A DNA stretch of 64,000 bases from Paramacrobiotus metropolitanus (GCF_019649055.1 NW_026570279.1:496001-560000), one strand, 5' to 3'; shown: positions 32,263 to 43,917, counted from the stretch's first letter. Translations and numbers: made by a program. Notes: generated by a model from the sequence alone, not told the origin.

Positions 32263-34539
32263 ACAGCAAATTATAAAGGTTCCTATTTTTATTTTAAAGA
32301 ATCTCCAGTTTGATAAACAAAACCCTTAAACACGTGATGATTGTACTGGGGTCAACGTTTCGTGTGTGCCGTCCAGTGTAGGCTTGTTTTCATTTACGGT
32401 AATACATACCTACATTATGGTTTGTGCCATAATGGGTAAAGGGGTAAACAGGGCCGTTGGCTTCATGCACGGGGAACCTTTTTGGGTCGCACGGGTGCTG
32501 GCTGCGTGCACGGATTTTTACATCTACATTTGAATATTTTGGGTTTTTTACTTTGCTAAGTTATTTTTTCGAACTCGAAGCCTTCTTTCACACATTGCTC
32601 AACATTTGTTGATTTTTCAGACGCAGTTGTGTCAAATTTCGTGCTATACCCCAAATATAATCGAGATAATTATTATAAGTAGTACGACTTCGCTCGTGGA
32701 TTGTACTGTACGGCTCAGTACTTTGATCACCCACGTATCATGATTTTCCAATAGCACTAAGATTTCAAAAAGTTAGTTTCCATCCCTTTTATGTATTCAA
32801 CTTTTTTTCTCTTTGTTTGAGACACAATATATGCAACGATAATCACCATTCTAATCACCATTACATCTTGTAAGCAAATATTGAACGGCTTAGAAGCAGC
32901 CCAAATAGACATAATCCCTTTTCTGATGTCGTGAACGGTCAGATCCATGATAAAAATGTAAATTTCACGAAAAAATAAACCTGCGCGGGTTTCACAGTCA
33001 CACAAATGCAAAATCCGCAATTCAAACAACTCACTCGCATATTTTGTGCTTTTAAAATTAGGTTAAACAACGTAAACGATTAGAATACTGAAACCTAGCG
33101 GTGAACCCGTTCAGTTATTCAATATCACTTCAAAACACCACAGCAAAAATTAAAATGCAAGTTATAAACTTGCAGCACACGGTATCAGATACAGTAACAG
33201 GATAAGTAACATGCCGCATGGTCTGGTGATCAGTGTACTGACCGTACAGTAGGTTTGAACAATCTACGAGCGAAGTCGTAGTAATTACAGAAATTTTTGT
33301 TCTCCGATTTGCGGGTTTAGGCTTTTGTCTACCTGCCAGTGGCACAAGGGAACGGGGCGATGTTAATGGCCTCGAATGTAACACGTATCGTTTCCGGTTC
33401 AAATGTTGCAGTTCTTTGTTCAGCTCCGCGTCTAATGTTATAAATATGTTTCGTAAATCGACCGTCTGGAGTGAACGTGTGGCGGTTTTACAAATTACAC
33501 ACACGGAAGTTATTCATCTTTATGATGAACCTAACAAAAGGTTAGATGTAGGGAGTTAATTGGATTTCGGCCAAGTCCTTCAAGTTCCAGGGCAGATTTA
33601 TTTCCGTTTGTAATCCTTTTGATTACGTTGATTCAAGTATCAAGAATAAGATTACCAAGAATTACGAGACTATGTACTCCATTGTTTAATCTGAGCGGTA
33701 GCTGGCACTTACCACCAGAATAAGAAAAATTGCAAAAAGCACGGTTACGACTACTTCGCGACAAGCGAACGCAGACTTACCGTTTGCTTGTAAACAGTTT
33801 AATTACAAGCCCGGTGACCATTTTCTGACATACTGTAAGGTTGCAACAGCACATTTTAAACGAGAATTACGCAAGGAATTAATCACCGCGCTTGTGCACA
33901 CTACACAGTTCCCCGAGTAAACTAGATCCATGAGATCAGTATACGAAATTCACAGCTACATGCAAAAAGCATTTCGTTCCAGCACCTTCAAAAACCAGTC
34001 ATTAAAAACCTTAATGCCAACACTTCTAACCATATGTACATAATATATAACTCTGCCATCCGTGTGCCAAATACGCACTGAAATTTTTAACAGCAGTCTG
34101 TCGACCGTGCGTGCTTTATGTACTAAAGGAGCACAATGTGGACCTCAAACGTACCCATGCCGAATTAAAATGTTATTAAATATTTTCAGTCAAAAGAAAT
34201 GAAGATCTGACCGATTCTAAAATTAAAACACTCCATCCAGCCGTACAGTCGTTGACAGCTTTTTCAGTTTATTTTAAGTTTTTGGTGTTTTCTGTATCGT
34301 AGGCACACTTAATCGGTCGTGAATTTCTACACATCAAATTATAAGACTGCATTACTCTAAACTTTCATGACAATAAACCCGTTTTAGAACAGAGTTTTTG
34401 TACAATGTTATGCATATAACAGTATCCGAAATTGCCCCGGTCGATGAAGTTTTTGGTTTTTTAGTTAGTTTCCTGTTTTCTCTCGTAAGGAAGCGATGCA
34501 CCCAATGCAATAGTGACACTTACTCATAACTGAAATTTT
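32263..34539. other. Long non-coding stretch
   Basis: Contains the third GCACGGGT dispersed repeat copy (32455-32525) and a small hairpin CATTATGG...CCATAATG (~32414-32435). The 124-codon minus ORF 33130-33504 and 90-codon minus ORF 32757-33029 are unrecognised; I do not call them genes. Confidence 0.35.
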
Positions 34540-34810
34540 AAGGAAAATCGCCCAGTAAACGGTGTCAAAATGGTGAGTACACTAAAACTTTCCGAACATC
34601 CTTTTTTGTAGTACTTTATGCCATTTTGAAGCTAAATGATGTGTATACGTTGAGCTGACAACCGTTTACGCGCGCAACATCCGCTTGCCGAGTTTAGACG
34701 CATTGTTGTGTGCCGAAAGTCTGGTTACAGTATTACCTGATCTTCTTGAAACTTTGCTGTAAAAAACACATGGCCATCAAGTCGAAAGTGAGCCAGTTCC
34801 AGGTTCATAG
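34540..34810 (+). repeat. Partial copy of the foldback-element arm of 24.7 kb
   Basis: Shares ACTAAAACTTTCcGA-like, TGCCATTTTGAAGC, ATGATGTGTATACGT and AACCGTTT(AC)GCGCGCAACATCC with 24.77-24.90 kb in the same order and spacing. Confidence 0.55.
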
Positions 34811-35700
34811 TCACTTTCTCATAATTTTGAATTTCTGCAATTTCATCTTATAATCGGAATAAAATGCTATGAATCTAATTGTCAATCAGTACAGGAATGG
34901 ATCGTTCGGATACACCCAATATCGGCAACGCGAGTCCGCGACCTTGTCGCTAATTCTACTCTCGAAACATTTTGCTACGTTTCACCGTTCGTTAGCATGC
35001 CCTTGCTCATTGCTGTCATTCCATTACTTCTAAAGCTCTGTAAAAATGCTAGTTTTGCTTGTTTCGTTCTAATTCTTACTAATCTTCTCGAAATTCTACA
35101 GCTGCGCTCTTGCAGTGCTCGTGCAAGCCGGCATCTGCTTGGGATTTTCTGAAACCTTGAGCGTCCGTGTGATGTAACTAACTTTGCACGTATTGGCAAA
35201 AGAGTGGCGGAAATAAAACTCCTAATTCTCGGTACAGTCCACTGATCCTGTAGTAACGTGACCAAACGGGAGCAACAACGGAAGCACAGCGGTTGTTACG
35301 TTGCTCAATTTGTTCGTAGCATCCGCAGAGCGTACAGAAGCGGCAACAAGATCAATCATGCTTTGTTTCTAAATCCACCCTCCTGCGCAGTTCATCAAAA
35401 AGACAATTAATTCCGCCAACATGGCCTGCAGAACGGCATATCAGATACAACCCCGAGCTTCCGGTTACTGTACATTTTAAGCACGGTATTAGGAACCGCA
35501 GACGTTGTAACACTTTTTCAGTGTTGCTGGAGTGAAAGTTAAAAATCATAAGCCAAACTTCAACGTATGTCTCTTTCATAATATCGAGAACTTTCCGCAT
35601 CAGCTATCTTCCCAACATCCAAAACCGAGTCTACCTAGTACCTACCTTCTGCCTACTTGTACTACATAAACCAGGCAAAAAAGGATTAATTTGAGGCACA
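34811..35700. other. Intergenic stretch without recognised genes
   Basis: Minus ORFs 34975-35265 and 35352-35600 show no recognised family. Nothing else supported. Confidence 0.3.
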
Positions 35701-35714
35701 GCCGCCCAGCTTCT

Positions 35715-35855
35715 AAATAGGCTAAGGCTATTTAGCCCCAGTACTGCCTAATGGGGGCGGAGCAGCTGGTTGGCTATTTTGCCCCAGTCTGGGGTTGGAT
35801 AACCTATTGGCTATTTTACCCCAGTTCATCCTTTCGGCTATTTTGCCCCATACCA
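35715..35855 (+). repeat. Short tandem repeat of TTGGCTATTTTGCCCCAGT
   Basis: Four copies of GGCTATTT[TA][GA]CCCCA start at ~35726, 35774, 35809 and 35837. Spacing is 28-48 bp, so the units are degenerate. Confidence 0.6.
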
Positions 35856-36026
35856 GATTGGTTCATTTGGTTGCCAAAAACAAGAGGCTTTAAAGTGTGT
35901 TGGCTAGAGGTAAAAGTGTTCACACAAAAAACTCATTCTAGGTAACGCAATTTTATTTGCAAAATTTAAGTTTTTGCTGAAAGCTAATAGAGGAGGTGAA
36001 ACTCTAAAAATTTCCGCAACGTCACC

Positions 36027-36332
36027 ATGTTTTGTGAGTTTTTGTGGACATCGTCTATATCCGGCATCTTCGCTGTGTTGCTGACGATATTCGCTACAAT
36101 GCGGCAAGGGTGTCATCCAGATGGTATTCTGTTCCCGTCTTTTGCTGTCGGAGAGGCCCTGAATGCTTGCATCGAAATCTCGTTTGTCGGAAGTTTCCAC
36201 TGTGATGGATCCTGGAGAAAGGACGGCAGGGGTTGGTTTTGGTTCTTCTACCTGGATTCCATGGGAACTGCCTCATTGTCTTTAATTATTGTTGGCTTAA
36301 AGAGAATGCTTCAACGGCGCTGGATTTGGTGA
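36027..36332 (+). CDS. Hypothetical membrane-protein ORF or exon
   Basis: A 101-codon ORF with two hydrophobic stretches (ISGIFAVLLTIFATM, residues ~10-24, and MGTASLSLIIVGLKR, ~80-94) flanking a Cys/Trp-containing middle (SFHCDGSWRKDGRGWFWFFYLDS). It could be one exon of a multi-span membrane protein. No neighbours or splice sites were tied to it, and two minus ORFs overlap it. Low confidence. Confidence 0.25.
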   Translation: MFCEFLWTSSISGIFAVLLTIFATMRQGCHPDGILFPSFAVGEALNACIEISFVGSFHCDGSWRKDGRGWFWFFYLDSMGTASLSLIIVGLKRMLQRRWIW

Positions 36333-37091
36333 GGAACGGTAATAGTTAAGTTGCGTTTTGCTATGGCCTTCAGATTAACGGCAAAATTAACAATAATTTT
36401 AACCTTCGGTAATCTGTGTTTGATGACGGTTTTAGAGCAGGATTTATAGGCAAAGTAAAAATGACCACTACGCTTTCCCTTAATCTCCACTTGAGCAATT
36501 ATCGACACATCAAAGAATTCAAATTTGAGTATTCTTGAATCCGCATTAAAAAGTTACACCATAAACATGCAAATAGGAAAACATAACGATGCATATAAGT
36601 ATTTGTAAATTGTTTTGTGCAACTGCCCGCGTGTGGTGGAGCAGAGCTGTAAAAGCTAAATAAATGTCAGCTAAATATCACCGGGAACAAATTTTTAACA
36701 AATTTTACATCAAATTAAATAATCCTGCTCAATAAACACCTTTAGAACCTGTCTGAACGCAGCAATATACAGCAGAGCCACTGGACTACGGCTGATACCG
36801 AGGATGAAATTTCTGAAAAGATGTGACCCGTATGAGATAAGTACTTGTTTGACTGGCAAAAATGTCCCCCCATTCTCCCCGGACATTTGTTCTCCCTGCC
36901 ACCATCGCCAAAACAGTAACCCTTCAGCCAGAATGATGACATGGGGGACCTACCATAGAAAGCTGATTTTTAGGTCAACCTTTACCTATGAAAAACCGCC
37001 ACCAGCGTTACCAATGAAAAACAACTGTGATAAATGGTGACCCAATGAACATTACTGCTACATTACAACAATTCTCTTGTTAACCAACATG
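36333..37091. other. Intergenic stretch without recognised genes
   Basis: No supported gene or repeat. Confidence 0.3.
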
Positions 37092-37259
37092 GGACATTAT
37101 TGCCGGAACGAATTTAGTGGTGTCCGGCATGGAGGACATTATTGCCGGAACGAATTCATAGTTGTCCGGCATGGGGGACATTAATTCCGAAACGAATTCA
37201 TAGTTATCCGGCATAGGGGACATTAATGCCGGAGTGAATTCATAGTTGTCCGGTATGGG
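37092..37259. repeat. 42-bp tandem repeat, 4 units
   Basis: Units start at 37092, 37134, 37176 and 37218, consensus GGACATTATTGCCGGAACGA followed by ATTCATAGTTGTCCGGCATGGG. Because 42 is a multiple of 3, the minus ORF 37682-37080 encodes a 14-residue repeat (MPDNYEFVPAIMSS) at its C-terminus. It lies at the 3' side of the Ty3-type relic. Confidence 0.85.
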
Positions 37260-37947
37260 GACACTAATGCCAGAGATCTGCATTTCGTTGCTGGTGTCCC
37301 TTCGTCGGCCCTGTTCAGGATGTGGGCCGCTACTGAAGCGCACTCTGGTTGCCGCGTGTAGTGCTGCTTCTGGCAATGGTTCCGGTATGGTTCTGACGTT
37401 GGTCAGGCCCAAGTCGTACTTTGGCCATATGTTGGCGGTTACGCCAGGATGTTGGGCCAATTTCTTTCTAAGTTTTGTTATGTCACTGAAGAGGTTCGAG
37501 CACATCCGTTGGAGTGCTTCGGAGTTCCCATGTGGTATTCTCTGTAGTCCCAAAATAGGGCTAGATGTTTGTTTTCTCATAGTGCTCCCTCTTCTTAGAG
37601 ATTGTCCAGTTCTTGGACGAATGGTCCATATTGTTCGGCTATCTGCGCCCACGTTAGTGGTGCACCTGTTTCTTCTAGCCATCCATTTACTAGGGCAAGG
37701 AGTTGGTCACCGCGGTATTCAAGGACATTTCTCACTCCGTGAACCATGTTTTGTATCGCTGGACCAGTTTCCCCTTGAGTTCTCTGTCAGGCATCGGCCG
37801 TTAACCCGGTGCCTCTGGTATCGGGATAGTGTGTACTATCCCGTTATTTGGCTTGAGTATGCCTGCGCAAAATTGTTCGAAGAAGCGCTCAATTGCATTA
37901 TAGACGCGCAGTTCCCAAATGATTCTCTCAACGGTATCCAGGCATTC

Positions 37948-38337
37948 TCAGCAGGTAGAAGCAGGAGTTGTCCGGTGATCAAGCCGGTTGAATCTCACTT
38001 CATCATCGGGTCCCGGTGCCTCTGGTATCGGGATAGACTTTACCGCGTCCCAAGCGATATCTCTGTTTGGCTTGAGGATAAAACTGAACTTGGAGTGGAG
38101 ATAGGCAAAACCAAGTAGAACCTGCACGTCCGTTAACGTTGGTTGGACGAAGAACGTGTGCTGGCTCTTATATCCCTGCAGAGTCACCGGTACGGTGCAG
38201 CAGTGAGAGACCACAAAGGCGGTCTGCCCGCCAACACCAAGGATTTTGCTGTTCCGCCACAATGGCTCCGTTTTGATGCCATTGGTTGTGCAGAACTGCT
38301 GGCTAATGAGGTAGGTTTCCGCTCTAGTTTTCAACAT
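37948..38337 (-). pseudogene. Retropepsin-like protease with degraded active site
   Basis: MLKTRAETYLIS occupies the place of the usual L-[VI]-D-T-G-A-x-x-x-L-I-S, so the catalytic Asp is Lys and the Gly is Arg. Downstream KILGVGGQTAFVV, the VTLQGYKSQHTFFVQ strand and VQVLLGFAYL (the usual ILG[ML]D strand-turn) are well preserved. The domain should be inactive. A 25-bp piece near its 3' side (GGTGCCTCTGGTATCGGGAT at ~38013) is repeated at ~37808, indicating a local duplication. Confidence 0.6.
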
Positions 38338-40216
38338 AGCGAGCGTGTGGACTGGTCCGATTTGGACTTTGTGTGTCCATGCTTTGACGGTTTTCGGTTA
38401 AGTTGGTCTCGTCGAGACCAACTGTCACTTCCCGCATCACCGGTAAAATGGGGATTAGCGACGCTAGTCCCGGTCCTTGCGGAGCTCTAGTTGGACTAAG
38501 CTTCCAGACTTTAATGTTTCCGGTTCCCGTAGGGTCGTAAATATATTTTTAGGGTTTCAGAAAGAAATTTACGCCTCAAGAGGTTCGGCTCTTCACTTTT
38601 GTGGTGGGTCGACCTCACTGTTCATGCTTCCTACGGACCATCCTTCCGATGCGCAGTCGGAGGATGTTTCTGACTCCGATCTAGGATACGTCAAGTTTGG
38701 TGTGCGACGTCTCGCGTTCCCACGTTATCGGTTGGCCTTAGGGTTAAATGGGGCTCCTAAAATCGATTAGGTCGCCGAATGGACGACTGTCCGTCTGGGC
38801 TCACTTCTTGAGCCTGATGGTTCAGGCGCGACTTCAACACGTCCTGGCATGACCGCACTTCTTGGGTCATGTGGCTTCGTCACCGGTTGGGTGCTAAAAT
38901 AAGATCCGCCGGCGGGCCGTTGGGCGGCCGGTTTGGGCTCCATTGCGCTTAGTGACTGTACAGGAGGGTTAGGTATATCCGGCAGTTTTACTTCCGGTTA
39001 TAGGTTAGGTGGGTTGCCGTTGCTCCCTGATTTTAGGCGTTTCCCGCAGTTGGGCTGGCCCGGGTAGAGCCCCCGCCGTTGTTGTTTGGCTTCAACTGCT
39101 GATCGGTCAATGGCGGAAAGGCGGTGCTTTCGTTGGCGGGTGTTTGTAATCCCCGCGCTCCATACCGTTCTGCGCCGCTTTGTCGTTTCCGCCACCGTTC
39201 CCATTTCCTGAGTCGGTGGACTGCCTTCGGCTACCATTCCCCCGTTGCCGCGTTGTGGTCGGGGTTGTTTGGGTGGCACAAAGCCGAAACGGTTGGGATT
39301 TAGTGCCCCTGTCGGGAATCCCTTCTGGTATCACTCCGCCAATCAAGGTACCATATGCAATTAGGAATGTCCATGTAATCTCTATTGCCGTTGCCGCATC
39401 CTTAAGTTTTGTGATTTCCCCAGAGACAGTAGTTGCAAGTTATGGTTCCGTCTCTGGTCCACCGTTCGAACATGTGCTCGATCCGAGCGATGTACATGAC
39501 CTCTTGTTTGCGGGCCTCTTTGGAGTTTGCTGCTTGGGGTTTGCCGCTCTGGCCTGCGCTGCCTCCTTGGCCAAGTCGTCCGGAGCCACTATCGCCGCCG
39601 TCACGCTTCCAGCTGAGCTGGCGTCTTGGTCTCCGGAATATCCGCCTCTTTGTCCTCCACCGCCACCGTTGCCCTGGCTACAGCCAAAATTGCCCTAGTT
39701 CTGGGCCTGGCCTTAGCCACCACCACCACCGTTAGGCAGTGTGGATCCGCGTTGTGGGGATCCCAACTTCAGAGCCGCGATAGCGGCATATGTAGCTTCA
39801 ACTTGGGCTTGGGTTGGTGTTAGCGTCTGTGGAGGATAGTAAGCCGGTGATGTTGGCTGTTCTGGCGTTAGTGCGGCCGTCCGGATGGCCGGTATCCTTG
39901 GCCCGCCTTGCAGCCGTATTCAGGTTTACCTACCATAAACTGCTAAATATAGTCCCGAAATTCTGTCGGCGACTTCGGCAGCCGGATGTCCAGGGCACGG
40001 TGCAGTTTTGGCTCAGTCATATTGGTCTTCAGGAAATGAAGAGTCATGGTGTCGACTAAGTTGGTGCGTGCCTGGAGTTAGGATTGCGTCATAGTATTGC
40101 TCTGGCGTTTCGAAACCGTGCCAGGAGGTACGGTGGGAGATATCTTTAAGAGCATTGGCCTGTTGGTTCTCGTCGTCGTATCGAGCGGCAAACTTCAGAG
40201 GCCACTCGTCGACTGT

Positions 40217-40459
40217 TCAGCCGTCGCCTTCTTCACGCTTTACCTGGCCAGTGTACCATTCCTTGACCGGTTTGGACAAGGATGCGAAGATGCGGCTCAT
40301 GAAGTCCGGGTCCGGCTTGATAAAGTCGGACGACTGCTTGCAGATCCTTCTGATCTGGGGAATCCACCCTTTCACGGCTGTCTTGTCGCCGTCGAAGGTC
40401 GGCTGGGTGGTCCGGGCAAAAGCCTTTGCATTAGCCTTCGCATACGAGTCAGCCAACAT
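40217..40459 (-). pseudogene. Gag-like domain of Ty3-type relic
   Basis: The 80-codon frame carries the retrotransposon Gag pattern: F-D-G-D...W-I-P-Q-I-R-R-I...F-M-S-R-I-F-A-S-L...W-Y. It would form the particle shell. Stops follow immediately and adjacent pieces are in other frames. Confidence 0.6.
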
Positions 40460-40860
40460 CTACATGTGTACCAAATCATGAACTGGCGCACTGGCCCTGG
40501 CGACGGTGCAGGCGTTATCTGCTGTACCATAACTTGTGGCGGTTGCTGCAGTGCCTGTGGCGCTGCGCCCGGCTGATGCCCCTGCTGAGGGTTCAACAAC
40601 AATTGAGGCGGGTATTGGATGGCTCCGTTGGACGCCATCCACCCGCATGCTCCATTTGGCAGCTGAAGCAACACGAGCGCATTCTGGCCCTGGTTTGGCT
40701 GAGCTGCCGGTCCGGGTAGCGTCGCCGCCGTTGGCGGTGAGGCGGGTGGGTTGGGCACATTCTGGCCTGGCTATGGTTGGGCTTGGCCCGTTGGGGCTGC
40801 CGCTAGGATAGGAGGACCAATTAAGCTGGGTTGGCCTATGGATTGGCTGTTGCACTGTTG

Positions 40861-41265
40861 GTGTGTTACTTTGGCCTCCTGTTTGTTACTGTGTGGCTGA
40901 TGGCCCTGACATTGGGCTCAGCGGGTTGGTCCGGTTTGAGTCCGTGCCGCTTGCTGGGGCCTGACCTGAGACCAGATGTGGGCTCAGGTTAAGGTTCATT
41001 GAACCGTTTGGTCCAGTAGTCCTCCTTGTTGGGTCATTTGAACGAGAGTTTGATGATTCTCATACAGCAGGTGATATCCGTTGCGCAAGCGGTTAATCTC
41101 GTCCTGCAGCTTGGACATGTCGTCGTTAAGGCGATCGTTTTCTGTCTGAAGGCGGTCAGCCTCAGAGTCAGTTTCGTCGATGATGATTCGACTTCCGGCC
41201 AGCCGAGCAAACAGTTTGTTTGTCTGTTGAGAAAATATACCGCATTTTATGGCATTCTTTTAACA
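40861..41265. other. Flank between Ty3 relic and LINE relic
   Basis: The minus strand at ~41160-41020 reads as a Leu/Asn-rich, possibly coiled segment (Gag N-terminus?), not firmly assignable. Confidence 0.3.
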
Positions 41266-41269
41266 TTTT

Positions 41270-41580
41270 CTGATTATTTTGTAAATGATTTGCTGCGACT
41301 TTAAAACAACCGTTATGCAATTTATTGCCATTACTTGCATCTGAACTTGGAGCTTATTATACGACATTCTCAACGGGAACAGTGCGAGAGAGATGGCTAC
41401 GAGCAGTTTATAATGTTTTACCGCCGTACTCCCGTTTGGATTTCTATCCGATATCACTGGTGAAGTTAACAACTGAATATTTGCACATGATATTATTTTG
41501 TAATTTATTTGCTGCGACTTCAAAACAATCGTTATGCAATTTATTGCCATTTCTTGCATCTGACTTTGGAGTTTATTATG
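41270..41580 (+). repeat. Direct repeat of ~75 bp
   Basis: TTTGCTGCGACTTTAAAACA...TTATGCAATTTATTGCCATT at ~41289-41360 recurs with few changes at ~41507-41578. The second copy abuts the LINE relic. A minus ORF (41559-41260) is repeat-derived. Confidence 0.8.
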
Positions 41581-42478
41581 AACTCGGAAGTCAAAACCCT
41601 AATAGAAGATAAAGACGAAGCCTACCGCCCTAAGTGTCAGTCACGTGGAACACCGCTATTTTCGACGTTCGCTGAACAATACAAAGTGATAAAGAATGCC
41701 GTACGTAAATCTATTGCCGAGGCCAAACTGAAGTATTTCGAAGAGAACAAACTCCAAGGGAAAAAAGTATGGCAGGTGTTAAATAGACTTCTTCGCAAGT
41801 CTAAGAAACACACTGCAGAACCACTAGACCCTGAGTCTCAGAACAGACACTTTGTTACACAAGGCCTGCACGGAAACGACCATTCTACCCCTACGACGCC
41901 ACCTGTGGGCGGTTGTGCTAACGAAGCCTTCTCCAGTTCTGAACCTGTGTCATGGGACGTTGTCTCGTCTATTCTCCGCCAGATTTCTGTCAAAAAAAAG
42001 TACCGGACCAAATGGGTTGCCCAGCCGATTGATACCACTGATGGTACCACTAATTTCCGGACCATTAAGAGAAATGGTTAAGCTGCCGCTGGCGCGTGGC
42101 ATTTATCCGGAGATTTTTAAACAGGCGGATGTGACTGCTCTTCAAAAATCAAACAGCCCAACTACACCAGATGACTTCCGGCCGGTTTTTCTGCTGAGCA
42201 ATTTGTCAAAGGTGTTTGAAAAGGTTGTGCAGTTGCAGCTGGTAAAGATGGTCAAAGCGCACAATATGCTTTCCGAGCACCAGTCCGGATTCCGCAATGG
42301 CCATTCATGTGAAACGCTTCTATTTTAAGTGACGGAAGACTGGCCTAAAAACATAGACGCCAGTGGAGTCACAGCAGTCTGTTTTCTTGATCTGAAAAAA
42401 GCATTTGAATCCGTTTGGCACAAAAAACTGTTGGCCAAGCTTCTTGACTACGGCATGAAGGGAGCAGTGCTACAGCGG
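41580..42478 (+). pseudogene. LINE (Jockey/CR1-like) reverse transcriptase fragment, frameshifted
   Basis: 41580-42000 encodes the pre-RT linker (YKVIKNAVRKSIAEAKLKYF, GKKVWQVLNRLL). After a frame change near 42000 the RT core follows: KKSTGPNGLPSRLI, FRPVFLLSNLSKVFEKVV, SEHQSGFRNGHSCETLL. A stop at ~42326 interrupts it, then AVCFLDLKKAFESVWHKKLL (first catalytic Asp) and LLDYGMKGAVLQRF. It ends abruptly at ~42478, before the FADD box, against an SMYD-like exon relic in the opposite orientation. Endonuclease domain not seen. Confidence 0.8.
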
Positions 42479-42634
42479 TTTTCGCAATCCCTGGCCATCC
42501 TTCAAGCAAAACGCACAGTGGGTTTTGTACGCGCTGCGCTCCAAGACCCACACCAAAGGATCACAGGCCATGACAACATCGCCAGGAGCGAAGGAACGCT
42601 TCTCAGTGCTCGGTACAGATTCCTGGGTCTCCAT
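42479..42634 (-). pseudogene. SMYD-like exon 1 relic, cut by the LINE fragment
   Basis: From ATG 42634 the minus strand reads METQESVPSTEKRSFAPGD, then VVMACDPLVWVLERSAYKTH and CAFCLKDGQGLRK, closely matching exon 1 of SMYD gene 1 (PGDMIMSCSPLVWVLERAAYKTHCAYC). It stops at the point where the second MYND Cys pair should begin; the following sequence is LINE. The frame is intact up to the junction, so the break looks recent. Confidence 0.85.
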
Positions 42635-42639
42635 TCCAC

Positions 42640-43198
42640 CACAGTCCAAAAAATTAATCCGAAGCGATTGGGTAAAAGCTGTGCTAGTTGAAAAAATATC
42701 AAAATCATAAACCTAATACAGTCAGGAGGCTGAGAGAATTAGTGACTGCTGTGAGTGTGCAGGTGCTGCAGTCATGACGAAAAGTGCAACAAGTACTGTT
42801 TCGACTAAACGGTTACCTTTTTACGAAATGCGCTTTCTACATATCAATGCTAAAATTAAGAACGATAGAAGACGCAGCAAGACTTGGATTTTAAAATGAA
42901 TTTAAAAACACGTATTAAATGTGCATGAAGTGAGTGCGTGTACTGTAAGTGTACGCCGTGAAGATTGCACCAATCTGCGTGTCACGTACGGTAGGCGTTA
43001 CTCCGGAATCCAATCAGGCTAACGCTGTTCAGCTGTTCAGGTGAGTTCAGCTGTTGGCTGTTCGTAACTGTGATTAACTGTTGCTGTGTGTGATTACTGT
43101 AACTTTCTTTGTTCTATGTTCAGTGTATTGTACCTACTCTGGACTTTATTGGTCAAATCAAAAACGCAATGCATAAGCAAGAAAAGGAACACATTAGA
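42640..43198. other. Intergenic stretch without recognised genes
   Basis: The first bases (minus) resemble the 5' leader of SMYD gene 1 (TTAATTTTTTGG). No other gene supported. Confidence 0.3.
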
Positions 43199-43917
43199 CT
43201 ATAACAGGAAAATTTCGTTTAGTTTATCTAGCCCTTCCATCGTGCCCAGCACTGAAGCCGCATTTCCCCGCTGAATTTCGATGCACAGACGCTTTCGCAG
43301 AAATTCGTGCGAGCGTGCTTCCCTGGTGTGCTGCTGCAGTCTTTTTCCCAGCTCTCTGATGATGGCGATCGCCGAAGGGCCCCACGGGCCCAGTGTTTCG
43401 AAAGCGATCGGGACGAATAGGTAGCGGCCGGTCAGATAGAAATATAGTCCTGCTTTCTTTCCTTCTGCCTGCGCAGCGGCCGCTCCCGCTGTTGTGGAAG
43501 TGGCTTTAAGATGCGACAGCGCAACCGTGTCTACACATGTCACGTCCCATGCAAGACACAATCCGCGCTTCCAGGCGAATGTCGTGCAGCCATCCGGGCG
43601 ACGTTCGTTTGTGTGAGATGTGCCGCGCGGCTCCAGTTTTGCGGGAACACCAGCGGATACAAAGGCCCTACAAATGATGCTGTTTAACCCGCCGTGGCGC
43701 GGATGCCGTCCGGCGGAGAAAACACACGATAACCCATGGTGCCCGTAACCACCAACGGGTTTGTGGCATTTGACGCAGTCGTGCGGTTCACAGATCGTGG
43801 CGCCGAGTCGGAGGCCGATGCTGATCTTCAGTTCGTCGTCGCCCAGTAGATTGCCAATGTGAGCGGACGGCAAGGCGTTCAACCAAATTCCGGCTTCTGG
43901 TCTAGACTGGGGTACCT
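43199..43917 (-). pseudogene. Orphan LINE-type restriction-like endonuclease (RLE) C-terminal domain
   Basis: The frame is open from ~43917 (PEAGIWLNALPS precedes the first Met at 43882) to 43199. Motifs in order: C-x2-C (CVKC), H-x4-C (HHGLSC), RHPRHGGLN, RPDG, then CLAWDVTCVDT, a CCHC plus PD-(D/E)xK-like arrangement as in R2/R4/NeSL-class LINEs. The C-terminal part (FETLGPWGPSAIAIIRELGK, AIQRGNAAS-like IEIQRGNAASVLGT) is typical of LINE-derived proteins in many invertebrates. No RT lies upstream on this strand within the window. The frame has no stop, so it may be a young truncated insertion or a domesticated fragment. Assignment to a LINE clade is not possible here. Confidence 0.65.

Larger units (their letters stand above)
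37080..40860 (-). mobile_element. Decayed Ty3/gypsy-type LTR retrotransposon (Gag and protease region)
   Basis: Minus-strand order: Pro/Gln-rich segment (~40.86-40.47 kb), Gag-like core (40459-40217, FDGDKTAVKGWIPQIRRI...SKPVKEWY), polar Pro/Asn/Gln-rich linker with a possible zinc-knuckle remnant (~39.3-39.0 kb), then retropepsin (38337-37948). No reverse transcriptase or integrase was found downstream, so the element is truncated or unusually short. Local GC is higher than in the flanks, which produces long antisense ORFs on the plus strand. No LTR pair identified. Confidence 0.65.

Noticed and set aside
33130-33504. 124-codon minus ORF as a gene
   Set aside because: No recognised motif, no splice partners and ordinary composition for chance ORFs in this window.
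37246-38118. 290-codon plus-strand ORF
   Set aside because: Antisense to the protease/Gag relic in GC-rich sequence; no domain pattern, while the minus strand has clear retropepsin features.
39180-39823. Overlapping Pro/Ser/Leu-rich plus-strand ORFs
   Set aside because: Low-complexity antisense of the Gag linker region.
42329-42691. 120-codon ORF as one LINE protein
   Set aside because: Only its first half is LINE; the rest is antisense of an SMYD exon 1 relic.
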